Assembly: GCA_913056275.1 (NCBI GenBank)
Contig: CAJXLP010000002.1
Coordinates: 24,029 to 88,028, forward strand
Direction: 5' to 3'
Origin: an uncultured Mycoplasmatota bacterium
GTDB taxonomy: Bacteria; Bacillota_I; Bacilli_A; Izemoplasmatales; Izemoplasmataceae
DNA length: 64,000 nucleotides
Part shown: positions 7,833 through 17,010 of the stretch, one piece after another
How positions within the stretch are numbered: position 1 is the first letter of the stretch
Layout: every line of letters starts with the position of its first letter
Made by a program: the position numbers and the translations under genes
Notes under the pieces: model-generated
Databases searched by the model: none
What the model was told of the DNA's origin: nothing
Seen by the model: the letters and a program-made list of their open reading frames with translations, nothing else

Positions 7833-9458
7833 ATGTTTGCACTGACAGTGAACCATGACACGCACCATTTTGACCGTCCGGTCGTTCTCAAAACTTTGCT
7901 TGATGACCCTGATCATCGCTTCTTTTTAGCGAGCGTCAACGGGCGGTTATTTGAGTTAACCGCACAGATTGACTATGACGCGACCGTTGAATTTTTGGAT
8001 CTCACCCAAAGTGAAGCGGTTTATACGTACGAAGCCTCATTGCGCTACCTCGTCGCCATGGCCCTGTATCAGCTTTACCCAAACGCACATTTTAAATTTT
8101 ACTTTTCAGTGTCCCGTGGTGTCTACTTAGAATTTACAGAAGGGGCCCCGCGACTCACCTTAAAAGCGTTAAAGCGGCAACTGGAAAACACGTTACAATC
8201 TTTGATTGCTGCCGATCTTCCGATCATCCGCAAAACCGTATCCAAAGACGCTATCAAGGCGCTTTATGAAACGTTTAATTATCCCGATAAAGCGCACATT
8301 TTAAGTTACCGACCTGAAGACACCGTGCACGTGTATGAGTGCGGAAACTACATCAATTACATGTATCATCACATGGTCCCATCAACCGGCTATTTACACA
8401 CCTTCCGGTTGACCATGGAACACCCTGGGTTAATCATTGAATCTCCGCGCGCCGAATTTGCCGGAACGATTCCGGAGTACCGCCCAGAACCTGTCTTTAA
8501 AGAATTTTTAAAACACGCCAACCGGCGCAATGCCAAACTTGGCACGGAAAGCATCTACGCCGTCAACGAAAAAGTATTGCGTGCTCCCAAACGATTAATT
8601 GATACCGCGGAAGCTGAACATCAGGATGCACTCAAGCAAATTCGTCACCATTTAAAAGTCTTTGATGCCGTCCGTTTAGTGGCCTTAACGGGGCCCTCAT
8701 CATCCGGAAAAACGACGTTTACGCACAAACTGTTGACCCATTTAAAGGCGGAGGGTCAGCCCGCCGTGATGATATCCTTGGATCACTACTACAAAGACCG
8801 CGATCAACTGCCGTTAGTGAATGGGGCCCATGATTTAGAAACCATCCATGCCTTAGATATTCCACGGTTTAAAGCGGACATTCAAACGCTCATTGAAACC
8901 GGACAGACAACCATTCCCCAGTTTGATTTTGCGACCGGTTCAAGGCGCGGAGAATCACCGTTAAAGATTCAACCAGGGACCTTGATTTTAATTGAAGGCA
9001 TTCACGCATTAAACCCACTACTCACCGATCATTTAGATAAATCATGGGTCTTTAAGATTTTTATTTCCCCGCACTTACAAATGCGCTTAGATGATCACAA
9101 TCCCTTACGCATTACCTCGGTCCGATTATTACGACGCATCGTCCGCGACATCGCCTTTCGGAGTACCGATGCGCTTGGCACCTTGACGATGTGGGAAAGC
9201 GTCAGAGACGGTGAATTCACGTGGATTTATCCGTTTTTAGAAGACGCAGACTTTGTGGTTAACAGTGCACTCGCCTATGAAATGGGTGCCTTGAAACCCC
9301 TCGCCTTAGCTGCCTTAGAAAAAATTGACCGAAAAAATCCCCACTTTATTACGGCCAACCGCCTCATTAAATATTTGAAATACTTTAAAACCGTGGATCA
9401 CGCTGACATTCCCAGTGATTCGCTACTCCGGGAATTCATCGGGGGCCTAAAGCTTTAA
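7833..9458 (+). CDS. Nucleoside (uridine-type) kinase with N-terminal TGS/ThrRS-like region
   Basis: A 541-residue protein. Roughly the first 230 residues form a TGS/threonyl-tRNA-synthetase-like module (HHMVPSTGYLHTFRL), and the C-terminal half is a uridine kinase/phosphoribulokinase-type P-loop kinase. Walker A GPSSSGKTT is near 287-295 and ISLDHYYKDR is typical of Udk. It probably phosphorylates a nucleoside with NTP. This large fused form is known in Bacillota and Bacteroidota alongside the short Udk; a short Udk is present here at 43958-44581. AAGGAG precedes the ATG. Confidence 0.85.
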   Translation: MFALTVNHDTHHFDRPVVLKTLLDDPDHRFFLASVNGRLFELTAQIDYDATVEFLDLTQSEAVYTYEASLRYLVAMALYQLYPNAHFKFYFSVSRGVYLEFTEGAPRLTLKALKRQLENTLQSLIAADLPIIRKTVSKDAIKALYETFNYPDKAHILSYRPEDTVHVYECGNYINYMYHHMVPSTGYLHTFRLTMEHPGLIIESPRAEFAGTIPEYRPEPVFKEFLKHANRRNAKLGTESIYAVNEKVLRAPKRLIDTAEAEHQDALKQIRHHLKVFDAVRLVALTGPSSSGKTTFTHKLLTHLKAEGQPAVMISLDHYYKDRDQLPLVNGAHDLETIHALDIPRFKADIQTLIETGQTTIPQFDFATGSRRGESPLKIQPGTLILIEGIHALNPLLTDHLDKSWVFKIFISPHLQMRLDDHNPLRITSVRLLRRIVRDIAFRSTDALGTLTMWESVRDGEFTWIYPFLEDADFVVNSALAYEMGALKPLALAALEKIDRKNPHFITANRLIKYLKYFKTVDHADIPSDSLLREFIGGLKL

Positions 9459-9502
9459 AAAAAAACACACCCTTAGACGGATTAAGTCTAGCTGGTGTGT
9501 TT
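9455..9502. terminator. Bidirectional terminator between nucleoside kinase and yaaA
   Basis: Long stem AAACACACC/GGTGTGTTT with inner TAGAC/GTCTA. The yaaA stop TAG (9488-9490) lies inside the stem. Confidence 0.8.
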
Positions 9503-10195
9503 GTCATAGACGAACCATTCATCGCGTGAGCGATCCGGGTTAAAGGTGAATCCGTCCACGCTGATTTCTTTTAAATCATCGCGGGTTTTGACGAAGGCTT
9601 CACTGCACGCTCTGACCATCAAGCCCCGGCATTTTTTGAGCATCATCGCTGGGCGTTTTTCTTTGCCATCTTTGATTTCAACGAAATCAATGGTGACCGT
9701 ATCTAAGTCATTCATGTGCAATGCATCCCGGTATTCTTGACTGAGCAAGTCAATGATGAATTCATCGCGTAAGTGGGCACTGATTGAATCGGCCCAATAA
9801 TCACTCAAGGGCTGGTCAAGACTGACGCCCATGGGCAAGCGGTAATGGCCGATTTTATCGGTCATTCTGACTAATCCGTACAAGCCAGAGACGATCATTA
9901 AGTGCCGTTCAATGTAGGAGATGGATTCGTCGGATAAAGACGGTTTATCCATCATTTTAAACATGTATCCGGTATACGCATGCATCGCATTATGGGTTTC
10001 TTGAAAGTCTTGAAAGCGCGCGTAGTTCACCTCGGCAATCTTTGTTGACACATCAAACAGGTCGGCGAGGTCTTCGACGCTTTTTTTTGCGAGGATATTC
10101 AGCAAGGCTTGCGTTTTATTTGGAAACAGCGGAGTGGTATGCGTGTCTTGAGGCGCATTCGCCATTGTTTTTGAAGGAGCGAGTAAAAGTTTCAT
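9488..10195 (-). CDS. yaaA: Peroxide-stress protein YaaA (DUF328)
   Basis: A 235-residue homolog of E. coli YaaA, which limits free iron and DNA damage during H2O2 stress. The family start [11 protein letters not shown], the YTGYMFKMM segment and [21 protein letters not shown] are diagnostic. Its ATG overlaps the msrAB stop by 4 nt, giving a two-gene oxidative-stress operon. The stop codon lies in a terminator hairpin. Confidence 0.9.
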   Translation of the reverse strand: MKLLLAPSKTMANAPQDTHTTPLFPNKTQALLNILAKKSVEDLADLFDVSTKIAEVNYARFQDFQETHNAMHAYTGYMFKMMDKPSLSDESISYIERHLMIVSGLYGLVRMTDKIGHYRLPMGVSLDQPLSDYWADSISAHLRDEFIIDLLSQEYRDALHMNDLDTVTIDFVEIKDGKEKRPAMMLKKCRGLMVRACSEAFVKTRDDLKEISVDGFTFNPDRSRDEWFVYDKHTS

Positions 10196-11133
10196 TCAAA
10201 CAGCGCTTTGTATTCGCCGAGGCCTGCGTCTTCCAGGTCTTCTTTGGGGATGAATTTGAGTGCCGCTGAATTGATGCAATAGCGCAGTCCCCCTCGATCG
10301 GCTGGGCCGTCTTCAAAGACGTGCCCTAAGTGGATGTCTGACGCTTTCGTTCGCACTTCGATTCGCCGCATGCCGTGTGACGTATCCATTTTTTCTTCGA
10401 TTTTTTTTAGGGGTTTCGTGAAGCTTGGCCACCCTGAGCCTGAATCAAATTTATCCGTCGAGGAAAAGAGCGGCTCACCGCTGACCACATCGACGTAAAT
10501 GCCTTCCCCTTTGTAGTCATGGTATTCGTTATCAAACGGGGCTTCTGTCCCGTTTTCAAACACGACATGAAATTGGGTCGGGGTCAATTTTTCTTTCATT
10601 GCTTTTTTATCAATCTTCATAGACCAAGTCTCCTTTAGATACGCGTCACGGCCGGAGCCTTTTTTGTACGCGGTGTAATGAAATGGATTTTTTATATGGT
10701 ACATCTGATGGGATTCTTCAGCCGGATAAAACGCAACAACTGGGGTCACCTTGGTGACGATTGGCCCGTTAAAAACTCCCGATTGATTGAGCGCACGTAT
10801 CACCGAGTTGATGATCGCCAATTCCGCGTCATCTGCGTAAAAGAGGGCGGTGTGATAGGGCTCACCGCGGTCGGCAAATTGGCCGCCCTCATCGGTCGGG
10901 TCAATCTGTGTGAAAAAATGCTGGATGATTTTTTCAAAGGATAGGTAGGCCTCATCGTAAGTGATTTTCACAGCCTCAAGATGCCCGGTGTCCCCTTTTT
11001 GCACGGCTTTATAAGTTGGGTGTTCAAGCCGACCACCCATATATCCTGCCGTCACGTGATGGATGCCAGGCAAGCCACTAAATGGTTCGACCATGCACCA
11101 AAAACACCCGCCGGCCACATATGCATCTTTCAT
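10192..11133 (-). CDS. msrAB: Bifunctional peptide-methionine sulfoxide reductase MsrA-MsrB
   Basis: A fusion of MsrA (about 1-165; GGCFWC at 8-13 with nucleophile Cys10) and MsrB (about 178-313; [12 protein letters not shown] and [11 protein letters not shown] with its catalytic Cys). The two domains reduce the S- and R-epimers of methionine sulfoxide. I start at the ATG at 11133, preceded by GCGAGG; an in-frame GTG two codons earlier lies within that site. No signal peptide, so cytoplasmic. A TATACT -10 lies at 11149-11154 on the minus strand. Confidence 0.93.
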   Translation of the reverse strand: MKDAYVAGGCFWCMVEPFSGLPGIHHVTAGYMGGRLEHPTYKAVQKGDTGHLEAVKITYDEAYLSFEKIIQHFFTQIDPTDEGGQFADRGEPYHTALFYADDAELAIINSVIRALNQSGVFNGPIVTKVTPVVAFYPAEESHQMYHIKNPFHYTAYKKGSGRDAYLKETWSMKIDKKAMKEKLTPTQFHVVFENGTEAPFDNEYHDYKGEGIYVDVVSGEPLFSSTDKFDSGSGWPSFTKPLKKIEEKMDTSHGMRRIEVRTKASDIHLGHVFEDGPADRGGLRYCINSAALKFIPKEDLEDAGLGEYKALFE

Positions 11134-11197
11134 ATCCACCTCGCCTTAAGTATACCGAATTTAGGTAAGGCGGTCTCATCAAATGCTTGATTTGACA

Positions 11198-11821
11198 TTA
11201 GACTGGGAGGTTATTTAAATCCTCATTGAGGTACGCTTGGATGGCTTTCGCAATGACCACATATACCCCCATCACCGCCGCGCCTTTGAGAATATTAAAC
11301 GGCACGTAAACAATTAAAATGGTCGTCAAATAAGTGCCGGTGCCTGACAAGCCAAAACTCGATAAGTTCAACCAGTCTTGAACGCCTAAATACGTCCAAG
11401 ACCCAAAATAAATGGGGGTGACAAAAAAGTAATTGACAAAGGTCATCAACAGCGTGACCTCTATAATGATGAAGCCGGCCCGTAAAACGCCGTGGTTTTT
11501 TGCTAAAACCTTGAGCATGACAAAGAGCCCAAATACGTACCCCATGGACGCAATAAAGGCGGAGATCTGCCCGATCGCAATCGGCCCGACCGGACCAAAA
11601 ATCAGCACGTTCACCACCGCTTTTAAAGCCCCAACAAAAGCGGCCTCTTTAAAGCCATACAATAAAAAGGCTAAAAGGACGGCCACATCCGAAAACTCAA
11701 TGCGTAAAAAAGGCACCGGTGGATACGGCAATTGAATGAACGCCATCAAGACAGCCCCAAGGGCTGATAGGACGCCTAAGATGGCGATTTTTTGAACCGG
11801 ATTATTGGTGTGTAATGTCAC
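11198..11821 (-). CDS. ribU: ECF transporter S component, riboflavin-type (RibU)
   Basis: A 207-residue membrane protein of about six helices. The N-terminal segment with RIEFSDVAVLL and ALKAVVNVLIFG matches RibU, the riboflavin-binding subunit that works with the shared EcfA/A'/T module encoded elsewhere. The start is GTG, eight bases after GGAGG; no nearby in-frame ATG competes. No FMN riboswitch is visible in the leader. Upstream of msrAB on the same strand but separated by 64 nt. Riboflavin would feed the FAD of the two photolyases and the flavin of Fni in this window. Confidence 0.75.
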   Translation of the reverse strand: MTLHTNNPVQKIAILGVLSALGAVLMAFIQLPYPPVPFLRIEFSDVAVLLAFLLYGFKEAAFVGALKAVVNVLIFGPVGPIAIGQISAFIASMGYVFGLFVMLKVLAKNHGVLRAGFIIIEVTLLMTFVNYFFVTPIYFGSWTYLGVQDWLNLSSFGLSGTGTYLTTILIVYVPFNILKGAAVMGVYVVIAKAIQAYLNEDLNNLPV

Positions 11822-11974
11822 GTATGTCGCCTCCTGACCATGATGAGTGGCACTGTATTTGTGCGCGTTTGTTCGATTTTAGTATGCCATAAGTATGACT
11901 GAGTGGCAGAAAAAAACACGTCACGCACGCCGCCTTAATCCATTTTATGATACACTTTTTTTAAGAGGTGAGCC

Positions 11975-13432
11975 ATGAAAAAAATAGCCATTGTGGGCGC
12001 GGGACCAGGCGGTTTAGCCGCTGGATTAATTCTAACGTCCAAAGGATACTCCGTTGATATATACGAAAAAGATGACCGCATTGGAGGCCGGTCTAAACGG
12101 CTTTATTTAGGCGACTTCATGTTTAGCATGGGGCCTTCTTTCATCGTCTATTTTGATGCGTACAAATGGCTCTTTGAAGCGGCCGGATTAGACATTGAAA
12201 ACGAAGTCAACGTGACACGGATTGATCCAATATATCAACTGAATAAACCGGATGATGTGTGGAATGTTCCAGGAAATCCTGATGCACTATTAAATGACAT
12301 TGATCAAAAATTTGGTGAACGCGCCGCTTATGAAAAGTTTATGAAACGAGAAGGTAAGACAGTCGAAGCGATGCATCCCGTGATGGTGAGGCCCTTCCAC
12401 TCTCGCTTATCATTAATCAACAAGCACGTCGTTCATTTTGGGCGGTTTGTGGGACTCGGGAATGTGGAACGTAAACTGAACCGGCACTTCACGAATGAAT
12501 CACTCAAAGACATCATGCAATTTCAGACCAAGTATTTAGGCATGACCCCACAAGAAACGCCGGGGTTTTTCACGATGCTTTCATACCTTGAACATATGGA
12601 TGGCATTTATCACATTGAAGGGGGCATCCCCCATTTAATGGATGTGATGGCGACGCATATCAAACGCTGGGGTGGAAAGATTCATGTGAACGCCCCCGTA
12701 GAAAAAATTCTTACCACAGACGGTACGGCCACAGGGCTTAAAGTCGATGGGAAGGACCATGCGTACGATGAAGTCATCGTCAACGCGGACATGCCCAAAA
12801 TGGTAGAAACCTTAATCGACAAAGCTGATCAAAAGAAATACACAATGAAAAAAGTCGATCAAAAAGCCTACTCGGTCTCGGCGTATATGCTGTATTTAGG
12901 CATCAAAAGACGCTTAGATTTTCCGATGCATACTTTAGTGCTTTCGGATGACTATAAAGCGTACACCGAAAGTCTCAAAGCGAACAAAGATTTAACCGAT
13001 GATATGAGCTTATACATTTATCACCCGTCAGCACTCGATGAATCGTTTGCGCCTGAGGGTCAAAGTTCACTGATGGTTTTAGCCCCCGTCCCAAATACCG
13101 ATGCGGCCATTGACTGGGACGCGCATAAAACCCTCTATAAATCCAAAGTCTTCGCGCAAATGCAAAAACGGCTAAACTTTAGCCCTGAAGATATCACGAT
13201 TGAAAAAGTTTATACCCCCGATGATTGGGCGAATTCTGGGGTCTATAAAGGGGCGACGTTTGCGATGAAACATACGATGAATCAGCTCTTACACAAACGC
13301 CCGCACAACCGTTATGAAGACATTAAAAATCTCTATCTCGTGGGTGGCTCAACGCATCCAGGCAGTGGCCTTCCGATTATCTTTGAATCAGCCATGATTA
13401 GTGCCAACTTAATCACCGATAAACACCGTTAA
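11975..13432 (+). CDS. Phytoene desaturase-family FAD oxidoreductase (CrtI/CrtN-like)
   Basis: A 485-residue FAD-dependent amine-oxidase-fold protein with GAGPGGLAAG at 8-17, an acidic strand end and IGGRS at about 38-42. The C-terminal YLVGGSTHPGSGLPIIFESA is the carotenoid-desaturase signature. It would dehydrogenate phytoene or dehydrosqualene, or a related polyene. No phytoene synthase or other crt gene is near. AAGAGGTG precedes the ATG, and the stop lies inside the terminator loop. A carotenoid role is inferred from the family. Confidence 0.8.
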   Translation: MKKIAIVGAGPGGLAAGLILTSKGYSVDIYEKDDRIGGRSKRLYLGDFMFSMGPSFIVYFDAYKWLFEAAGLDIENEVNVTRIDPIYQLNKPDDVWNVPGNPDALLNDIDQKFGERAAYEKFMKREGKTVEAMHPVMVRPFHSRLSLINKHVVHFGRFVGLGNVERKLNRHFTNESLKDIMQFQTKYLGMTPQETPGFFTMLSYLEHMDGIYHIEGGIPHLMDVMATHIKRWGGKIHVNAPVEKILTTDGTATGLKVDGKDHAYDEVIVNADMPKMVETLIDKADQKKYTMKKVDQKAYSVSAYMLYLGIKRRLDFPMHTLVLSDDYKAYTESLKANKDLTDDMSLYIYHPSALDESFAPEGQSSLMVLAPVPNTDAAIDWDAHKTLYKSKVFAQMQKRLNFSPEDITIEKVYTPDDWANSGVYKGATFAMKHTMNQLLHKRPHNRYEDIKNLYLVGGSTHPGSGLPIIFESAMISANLITDKHR

Positions 13433-13448
13433 GGCGGTGTTTTTTTTG
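13422..13448 (+). terminator. Terminator of the desaturase gene
   Basis: Stem AACACCG/CGGTGTT with loop TTAAGG containing the gene's TAA stop, then a T run. It runs into the palindromic T8-GGCC-A8 junction. Confidence 0.88.
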
Positions 13449-13449
13449 G

Positions 13450-13476
13450 CCAAAAAAAAGACCCTCAAAAGGTCTT
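13450..13476 (-). terminator. Terminator of the tRNA-Ser pair
   Basis: On the minus strand, stem AAGACC, loop TTTTGAG, GGTCTT, then T8 and GGCC. It sits tail-to-tail with the preceding terminator. Confidence 0.8.
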
Positions 13477-13495
13477 AAGTCGAAGATTATATGAC

Positions 13496-13588
13496 TGGCG
13501 GAGGAAGAGGGATTCGAACCCCCGCGGCGGTTTCCCGCCCTAATCGCTTTCGAGGCGATCCCCTTCAGCCGGACTTGGGTATTCCTCC
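13496..13588 (-). tRNA. tRNA-Ser (anticodon CGA)
   Basis: Acceptor GGAGGAA/TTCCTCC, anticodon arm ATCGC-CTCGAAA-GCGAT giving CGA, long class II variable arm (GGCGGGAAACCGCC) and encoded CCA; 93 nt. Second gene of a two-tRNA transcript. Confidence 0.93.
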
Positions 13589-13601
13589 GTGACAGATAAG
13601 A

Positions 13602-13692
13602 TGGCGGAGGAAAAGGGATTCGAACCCTCGCGCCGGTTTCCCGACCTACTCGCTTTCCAAGCGAGCCCCTTCAGCCTCTTGGGTATTCCTCC
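13602..13692 (-). tRNA. tRNA-Ser (anticodon GGA)
   Basis: Acceptor GGAGGAA/TTCCTCC, anticodon stem CTCGC with loop TTGGAAA giving GGA, long variable arm and encoded CCA; 91 nt. First gene of the tandem, 13 nt ahead of tRNA-Ser(CGA). Confidence 0.93.
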
Positions 13693-13704
13693 GTCGCAAG
13701 GAGC

Positions 13705-13734
13705 ATTATAGTTGAAACGCACGCCCTCTGTCAA
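13705..13734 (-). promoter_or_regulatory. Consensus promoter of the tRNA-Ser pair
   Basis: On the minus strand a perfect -35 TTGACA (13734-13729), an 18-nt spacer and a perfect -10 TATAAT (13710-13705), placing transcription a few bases before the first tRNA. This is the best sigma-70 match in the window. Confidence 0.85.
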
Positions 13735-13741
13735 CGTTTTA

Positions 13742-14158
13742 TCAGAGTTTCGCGCGCTTTTTCACTTCTTCAATGAAGCGCATCTTATCGACCGGGGAAA
13801 TCAGTTGCCAGAGGTGTCCATTTTTATAAATGGCCACGCGGTCTAAGGATAGGGCCATCCCTGATAAAATGTTTTTGGACGGTTTAATGTCGGTGATTGA
13901 CGTGTAGAGAATTCTTAGTTTAAATGGGCCAAAGAAAATTCGTACAGACTGCTCATCGAGGAGATAATAACTTTTTGCGTATATCTGCCAGATTAACGCA
14001 CCCATGAATAAAAAGATAAAAAACGGCACTAAAGTGGGCGCGGTGTCTGAGTCTGTGGGGGTGAATGCGAGTGAAGAGAATATGGCGATGAACCCAACCC
14101 CGAGTGGGAGTAATATAAGGGCGATGATCCAGCGATCTTTTTTTACGTCAAATCTCAT
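13742..14158 (-). CDS. Membrane-anchored PH-like domain protein (YyaB/bPH type)
   Basis: A 138-residue protein with two N-terminal transmembrane helices (about 9-31 and 40-60) followed by a cytoplasmic beta-rich domain: YYLLDEQSVRIFFGPFKLRILYTSI is typical of bacterial PH-like (YyaB) domains. Its ATG overlaps the stop of the kinase-like gene by 4 nt. Molecular function unknown. Confidence 0.6.
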   Translation of the reverse strand: MRFDVKKDRWIIALILLPLGVGFIAIFSSLAFTPTDSDTAPTLVPFFIFLFMGALIWQIYAKSYYLLDEQSVRIFFGPFKLRILYTSITDIKPSKNILSGMALSLDRVAIYKNGHLWQLISPVDKMRFIEEVKKRAKL

Positions 14159-14697
14159 GGGCGCTCCTTTAAGAATGCTTGATAGTGGGTGTGAATCGTA
14201 TCTGCTAAATCGTTGAGCGATCCAGAATTGTTTTCTAAATTTAAATCAATGTGTGTCAAGTTATCTGGATGAAAAGTTTCGTCATCAATGTCTAAGCGTT
14301 TCCAGATGACTTCTAAATCATCGTCGCGCTTTAGCATTCGGTACTTGCGTGTATCTTTATCGGCTTTTATGTAGACGATGTAGTCTTCTCGGGGGCGTTT
14401 ACTGTAAAAAGCGTTGATGCCACTGGGGTCAAGAATGGCAACCATGGAATCGTTGATTTGATCGGCCCGAGAGCCGTATTGATTGGTTTGGTAGTCCGTC
14501 GTTTCAATGAACCCACCATCCATGTTTAGTTTGTTGAATAGTGCACTGTCTAAAAAGTAATAATCAATGCCGTCTACTTCATGTGGTCGTTTCGGGCGGG
14601 TCGTCGTCGTAATGAATTTATGGTACGCATACCGTTTAGTTAAGAGCTTAACGATTTCGGTTTTTCCTGAGGCGCTGGCTCCACAGAGCAATAACAT
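14155..14697 (-). CDS. Guanylate kinase-family P-loop protein (diverged paralog)
   Basis: A 180-residue protein with P-loop GASASGKT at 6-13 and a guanylate-kinase-like TTTTRPKRPHEVDGIDYYF segment that would bind the GMP phosphate. The C-terminal half is less conserved than in true Gmk, so a paralog is likely. I start at the ATG at 14697, eight bases after AAAGGA; an ATG three codons earlier abuts that site. Coupled to the PH-like membrane protein. Confidence 0.65.
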   Translation of the reverse strand: MLLLCGASASGKTEIVKLLTKRYAYHKFITTTTRPKRPHEVDGIDYYFLDSALFNKLNMDGGFIETTDYQTNQYGSRADQINDSMVAILDPSGINAFYSKRPREDYIVYIKADKDTRKYRMLKRDDDLEVIWKRLDIDDETFHPDNLTHIDLNLENNSGSLNDLADTIHTHYQAFLKERP

Positions 14698-14748
14698 GAT
14701 GACCATCCTTTATAAGGGCTTAGTCCTTTTATTTTAGCATGATTGGTG

Positions 14749-14754
14749 TATAAT
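14749..14754 (+). promoter_or_regulatory. -10 element upstream of the S41-like lipoprotein
   Basis: A perfect TATAAT 24 bases before the ATG, with AAGGAGG at 14764-14770. No good -35 is visible at 16-18 nt. Confidence 0.5.
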
Positions 14755-14778
14755 ACTTAAAAATAAGGAGGCACCTAC

Positions 14779-16914
14779 ATGAAAAAATGGATGGGATTAT
14801 TATCCGTAATGACAGTGCTTGTCCTCGCCGCATGTGGCGGTGATGGAACTGCTGATAACGCGGGGGTTGTGGCAGAATTAGAGTCAGCAGCCGCGGCCAT
14901 TACACTGTTTGATGTACCATTAGAAAGCAACGTAACGTTACCTTCCCAAGACGGAGATGTGGCCATTACATGGACCACGTCTAACGAAAATATATTAAGT
15001 GCAGATGGCGTGATTGCACGCCCAGCCTACGGTGAAGCAGATACCGCCGTCCAAGTTGTCGGCACCTTTGAAAAGGACGGGGAATCATACACTGAATATT
15101 ACAATGCAACCATTGCGGCAGAAGGCGAAGAGGCCATCCTTGCGCAACTGGATGCGGCGGTTGACGGCTTATCGTTCAACGGCGCAACGGTGTCATCACG
15201 CATTGATTTACCCGATGAAGCGGGGGATGTCGAATTCACGTATGCGACGTTGACACCTGATGTTATCTCACACCTCGGGGCTGTATTTAAAGACCTTGAC
15301 GCGATTCAAGAAGGTGTTTTAGAAGTTACTGCAAGTCTGCAAGGCTTAGAAAACGTGTACGAAGTGCCTGTGAATGTCGCACCATTTGACACGATTGCCG
15401 TCGTTGAATCCAATGAGGTAGAATTTAAAGGCATCGACGGTGAATACACCGTATCCGATGGCGCACTAACCGTGCATACGATGTCAAATAGCATGCCGTA
15501 TGTCGATATTGAATCCTTTGTAGAATTAATATCGGGGGCCGTCATCTATGACCGCTTAGATTTTGTGGAAACCGAAGATTCTCTGACGATTACCTTGTTC
15601 GAAGAATCGGACGACCCCCTCTATGATGACGTCACGTATGAGCTCATGTTTGACTTTGCAAATAACGAAGCTACCGTTAACTTCTTCTCCTTCTTTGGCG
15701 CGATCAGTGCCGATACCGAAACAGATTTTGGTCGGGGCTTAGAGTTTATTGCCTATGAAGACAACAGTGATGATATCGATCCTGTGGTATTTGACCTCGA
15801 TCAATATTACATGGAATTGTATGCGGGCGAAGAAGGCTTCTTAGCACCTTTACACTTAGTCAACTTATTCCTCTCAGGGTCTGTGTATGATGTCGTCTAT
15901 AACGGTGACCGGCTCTACGGCCAAGATGCTTATGAGTTCAACGATAGCATCAACCGGTTCAACCGGTCGAGTCTCAATGATGAAGACATGCCGTATGATT
16001 TACAACTCATGACGTACCATTTTACCGCGTTTGTGATGGACCACTTCTTCGGTTTACGCGAAGATCTTGGCATTGACGATTTCTACACGGTCTTAGATGA
16101 CTTCCAAGACGATTGGTTTTCAGACCGCATGTCACGCCATTACCGCTCAGTCTTAGACATCGTACTCAGCCTAGATGATTTGCATACATCACACACCATG
16201 GCTGGTCCGTACGATGATGAGCCAACCTTCCAACTTGCAGTGACCGACTTTGGTCCAAGAGGCCAAAGATTTTACAACACGTTGCTGTATGACATGGACG
16301 ACACCACGTACTTCTGTGGCACTGAAGACGGTGTTGAATTCTTTGAAAACGATACTGTGGCCATCATCCACAACGCTGGATTTACCGATGAGAGCACACA
16401 AATGTTCACTGCAGCGATGGCTGAAATCGAAGGAAAAGGAACGGTGGAAAGAATCGTTATTAACCTCGCCTGCAACTCCGGTGGTATCATTGGGACAGCC
16501 TGGCAAATGATGGGCTATCTCACCGATGAGCCGATGGACTATTATTCGCTCAATGCCGGGGATGGCTTGCAAGCAAAATCCACCTTCACCTCAGAGAACA
16601 CTGTTGAGGGAGACTACGAATGGTTCGTCTTAACTAGCCCAATTACTTACAGTGCGGCCAACATGTTTGCCAATATGGCCAAAGATATGGGCTTAGCGAC
16701 GATTATCGGGACGCAATCATCCGGGGGAGCGGCGTCGGTCAAACCGATTATCTTACCGAATGGATCGGTCATCCGGATTAGTTCACCGAACATTTTAGCG
16801 AATAATTTATACGAATCGACCGAACTCGGGATTCCTGTTGATATTGAAATTCCCGTGAGTATTTTAGGCGATGATACGCAAAATATTGATGCGGTCATCG
16901 ACGCCACCGAATAA
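14779..16914 (+). CDS. S41-like peptidase lipoprotein with tandem bacterial Ig-like domains
   Basis: A 711-residue surface lipoprotein. Lipobox LAAC is at about residues 16-19, so it is membrane-anchored by a lipidated Cys. Two atrophied bacterial Ig-like domains follow (about 30-115 and 116-205; DGDVAITWTTSNENILS is typical), then a linker and a C-terminal S41/tail-specific-protease-like domain. Candidate catalytic His469 lies in LDDLHTSH and Ser625 in ITYSAANMFA. The segment where CtpA-type enzymes have GKG reads GTQSSGGAAS, with no Lys, so this resembles the Tricorn/IRBP branch. Terminated separately from the ABC transporter that follows. Substrate unknown. Confidence 0.75.
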   Translation: MKKWMGLLSVMTVLVLAACGGDGTADNAGVVAELESAAAAITLFDVPLESNVTLPSQDGDVAITWTTSNENILSADGVIARPAYGEADTAVQVVGTFEKDGESYTEYYNATIAAEGEEAILAQLDAAVDGLSFNGATVSSRIDLPDEAGDVEFTYATLTPDVISHLGAVFKDLDAIQEGVLEVTASLQGLENVYEVPVNVAPFDTIAVVESNEVEFKGIDGEYTVSDGALTVHTMSNSMPYVDIESFVELISGAVIYDRLDFVETEDSLTITLFEESDDPLYDDVTYELMFDFANNEATVNFFSFFGAISADTETDFGRGLEFIAYEDNSDDIDPVVFDLDQYYMELYAGEEGFLAPLHLVNLFLSGSVYDVVYNGDRLYGQDAYEFNDSINRFNRSSLNDEDMPYDLQLMTYHFTAFVMDHFFGLREDLGIDDFYTVLDDFQDDWFSDRMSRHYRSVLDIVLSLDDLHTSHTMAGPYDDEPTFQLAVTDFGPRGQRFYNTLLYDMDDTTYFCGTEDGVEFFENDTVAIIHNAGFTDESTQMFTAAMAEIEGKGTVERIVINLACNSGGIIGTAWQMMGYLTDEPMDYYSLNAGDGLQAKSTFTSENTVEGDYEWFVLTSPITYSAANMFANMAKDMGLATIIGTQSSGGAASVKPIILPNGSVIRISSPNILANNLYESTELGIPVDIEIPVSILGDDTQNIDAVIDATE

Positions 16915-16920
16915 GCGTTT

Positions 16921-16946
16921 AACCCCCCATTTTTGGGGGGTTTTTT
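16921..16946 (+). terminator. Terminator of the S41-like gene
   Basis: Stem AACCCCCC/GGGGGGTT with an AT-rich loop and a following T run. Confidence 0.92.
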
Positions 16947-16960
16947 CTTGAGTATATGAA

Positions 16961-16989
16961 TTGGGAAACCCTCGCGTATTCGCTATACT
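16961..16989 (+). promoter_or_regulatory. Promoter of the MacB-like ABC transporter operon
   Basis: -35 TTGGGA (16961-16966), 17-nt spacer and -10 TATACT (16984-16989), about 21 bases before the ATG and directly after the preceding terminator. Confidence 0.65.
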
Positions 16990-17010
16990 ATTTGAGAAAG
17001 AAGGGAAAAA

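Noticed and set aside
11822..11974. FMN riboswitch upstream of ribU
   Set aside because: The leader is short and I see none of the conserved RFN-element stem sequences.
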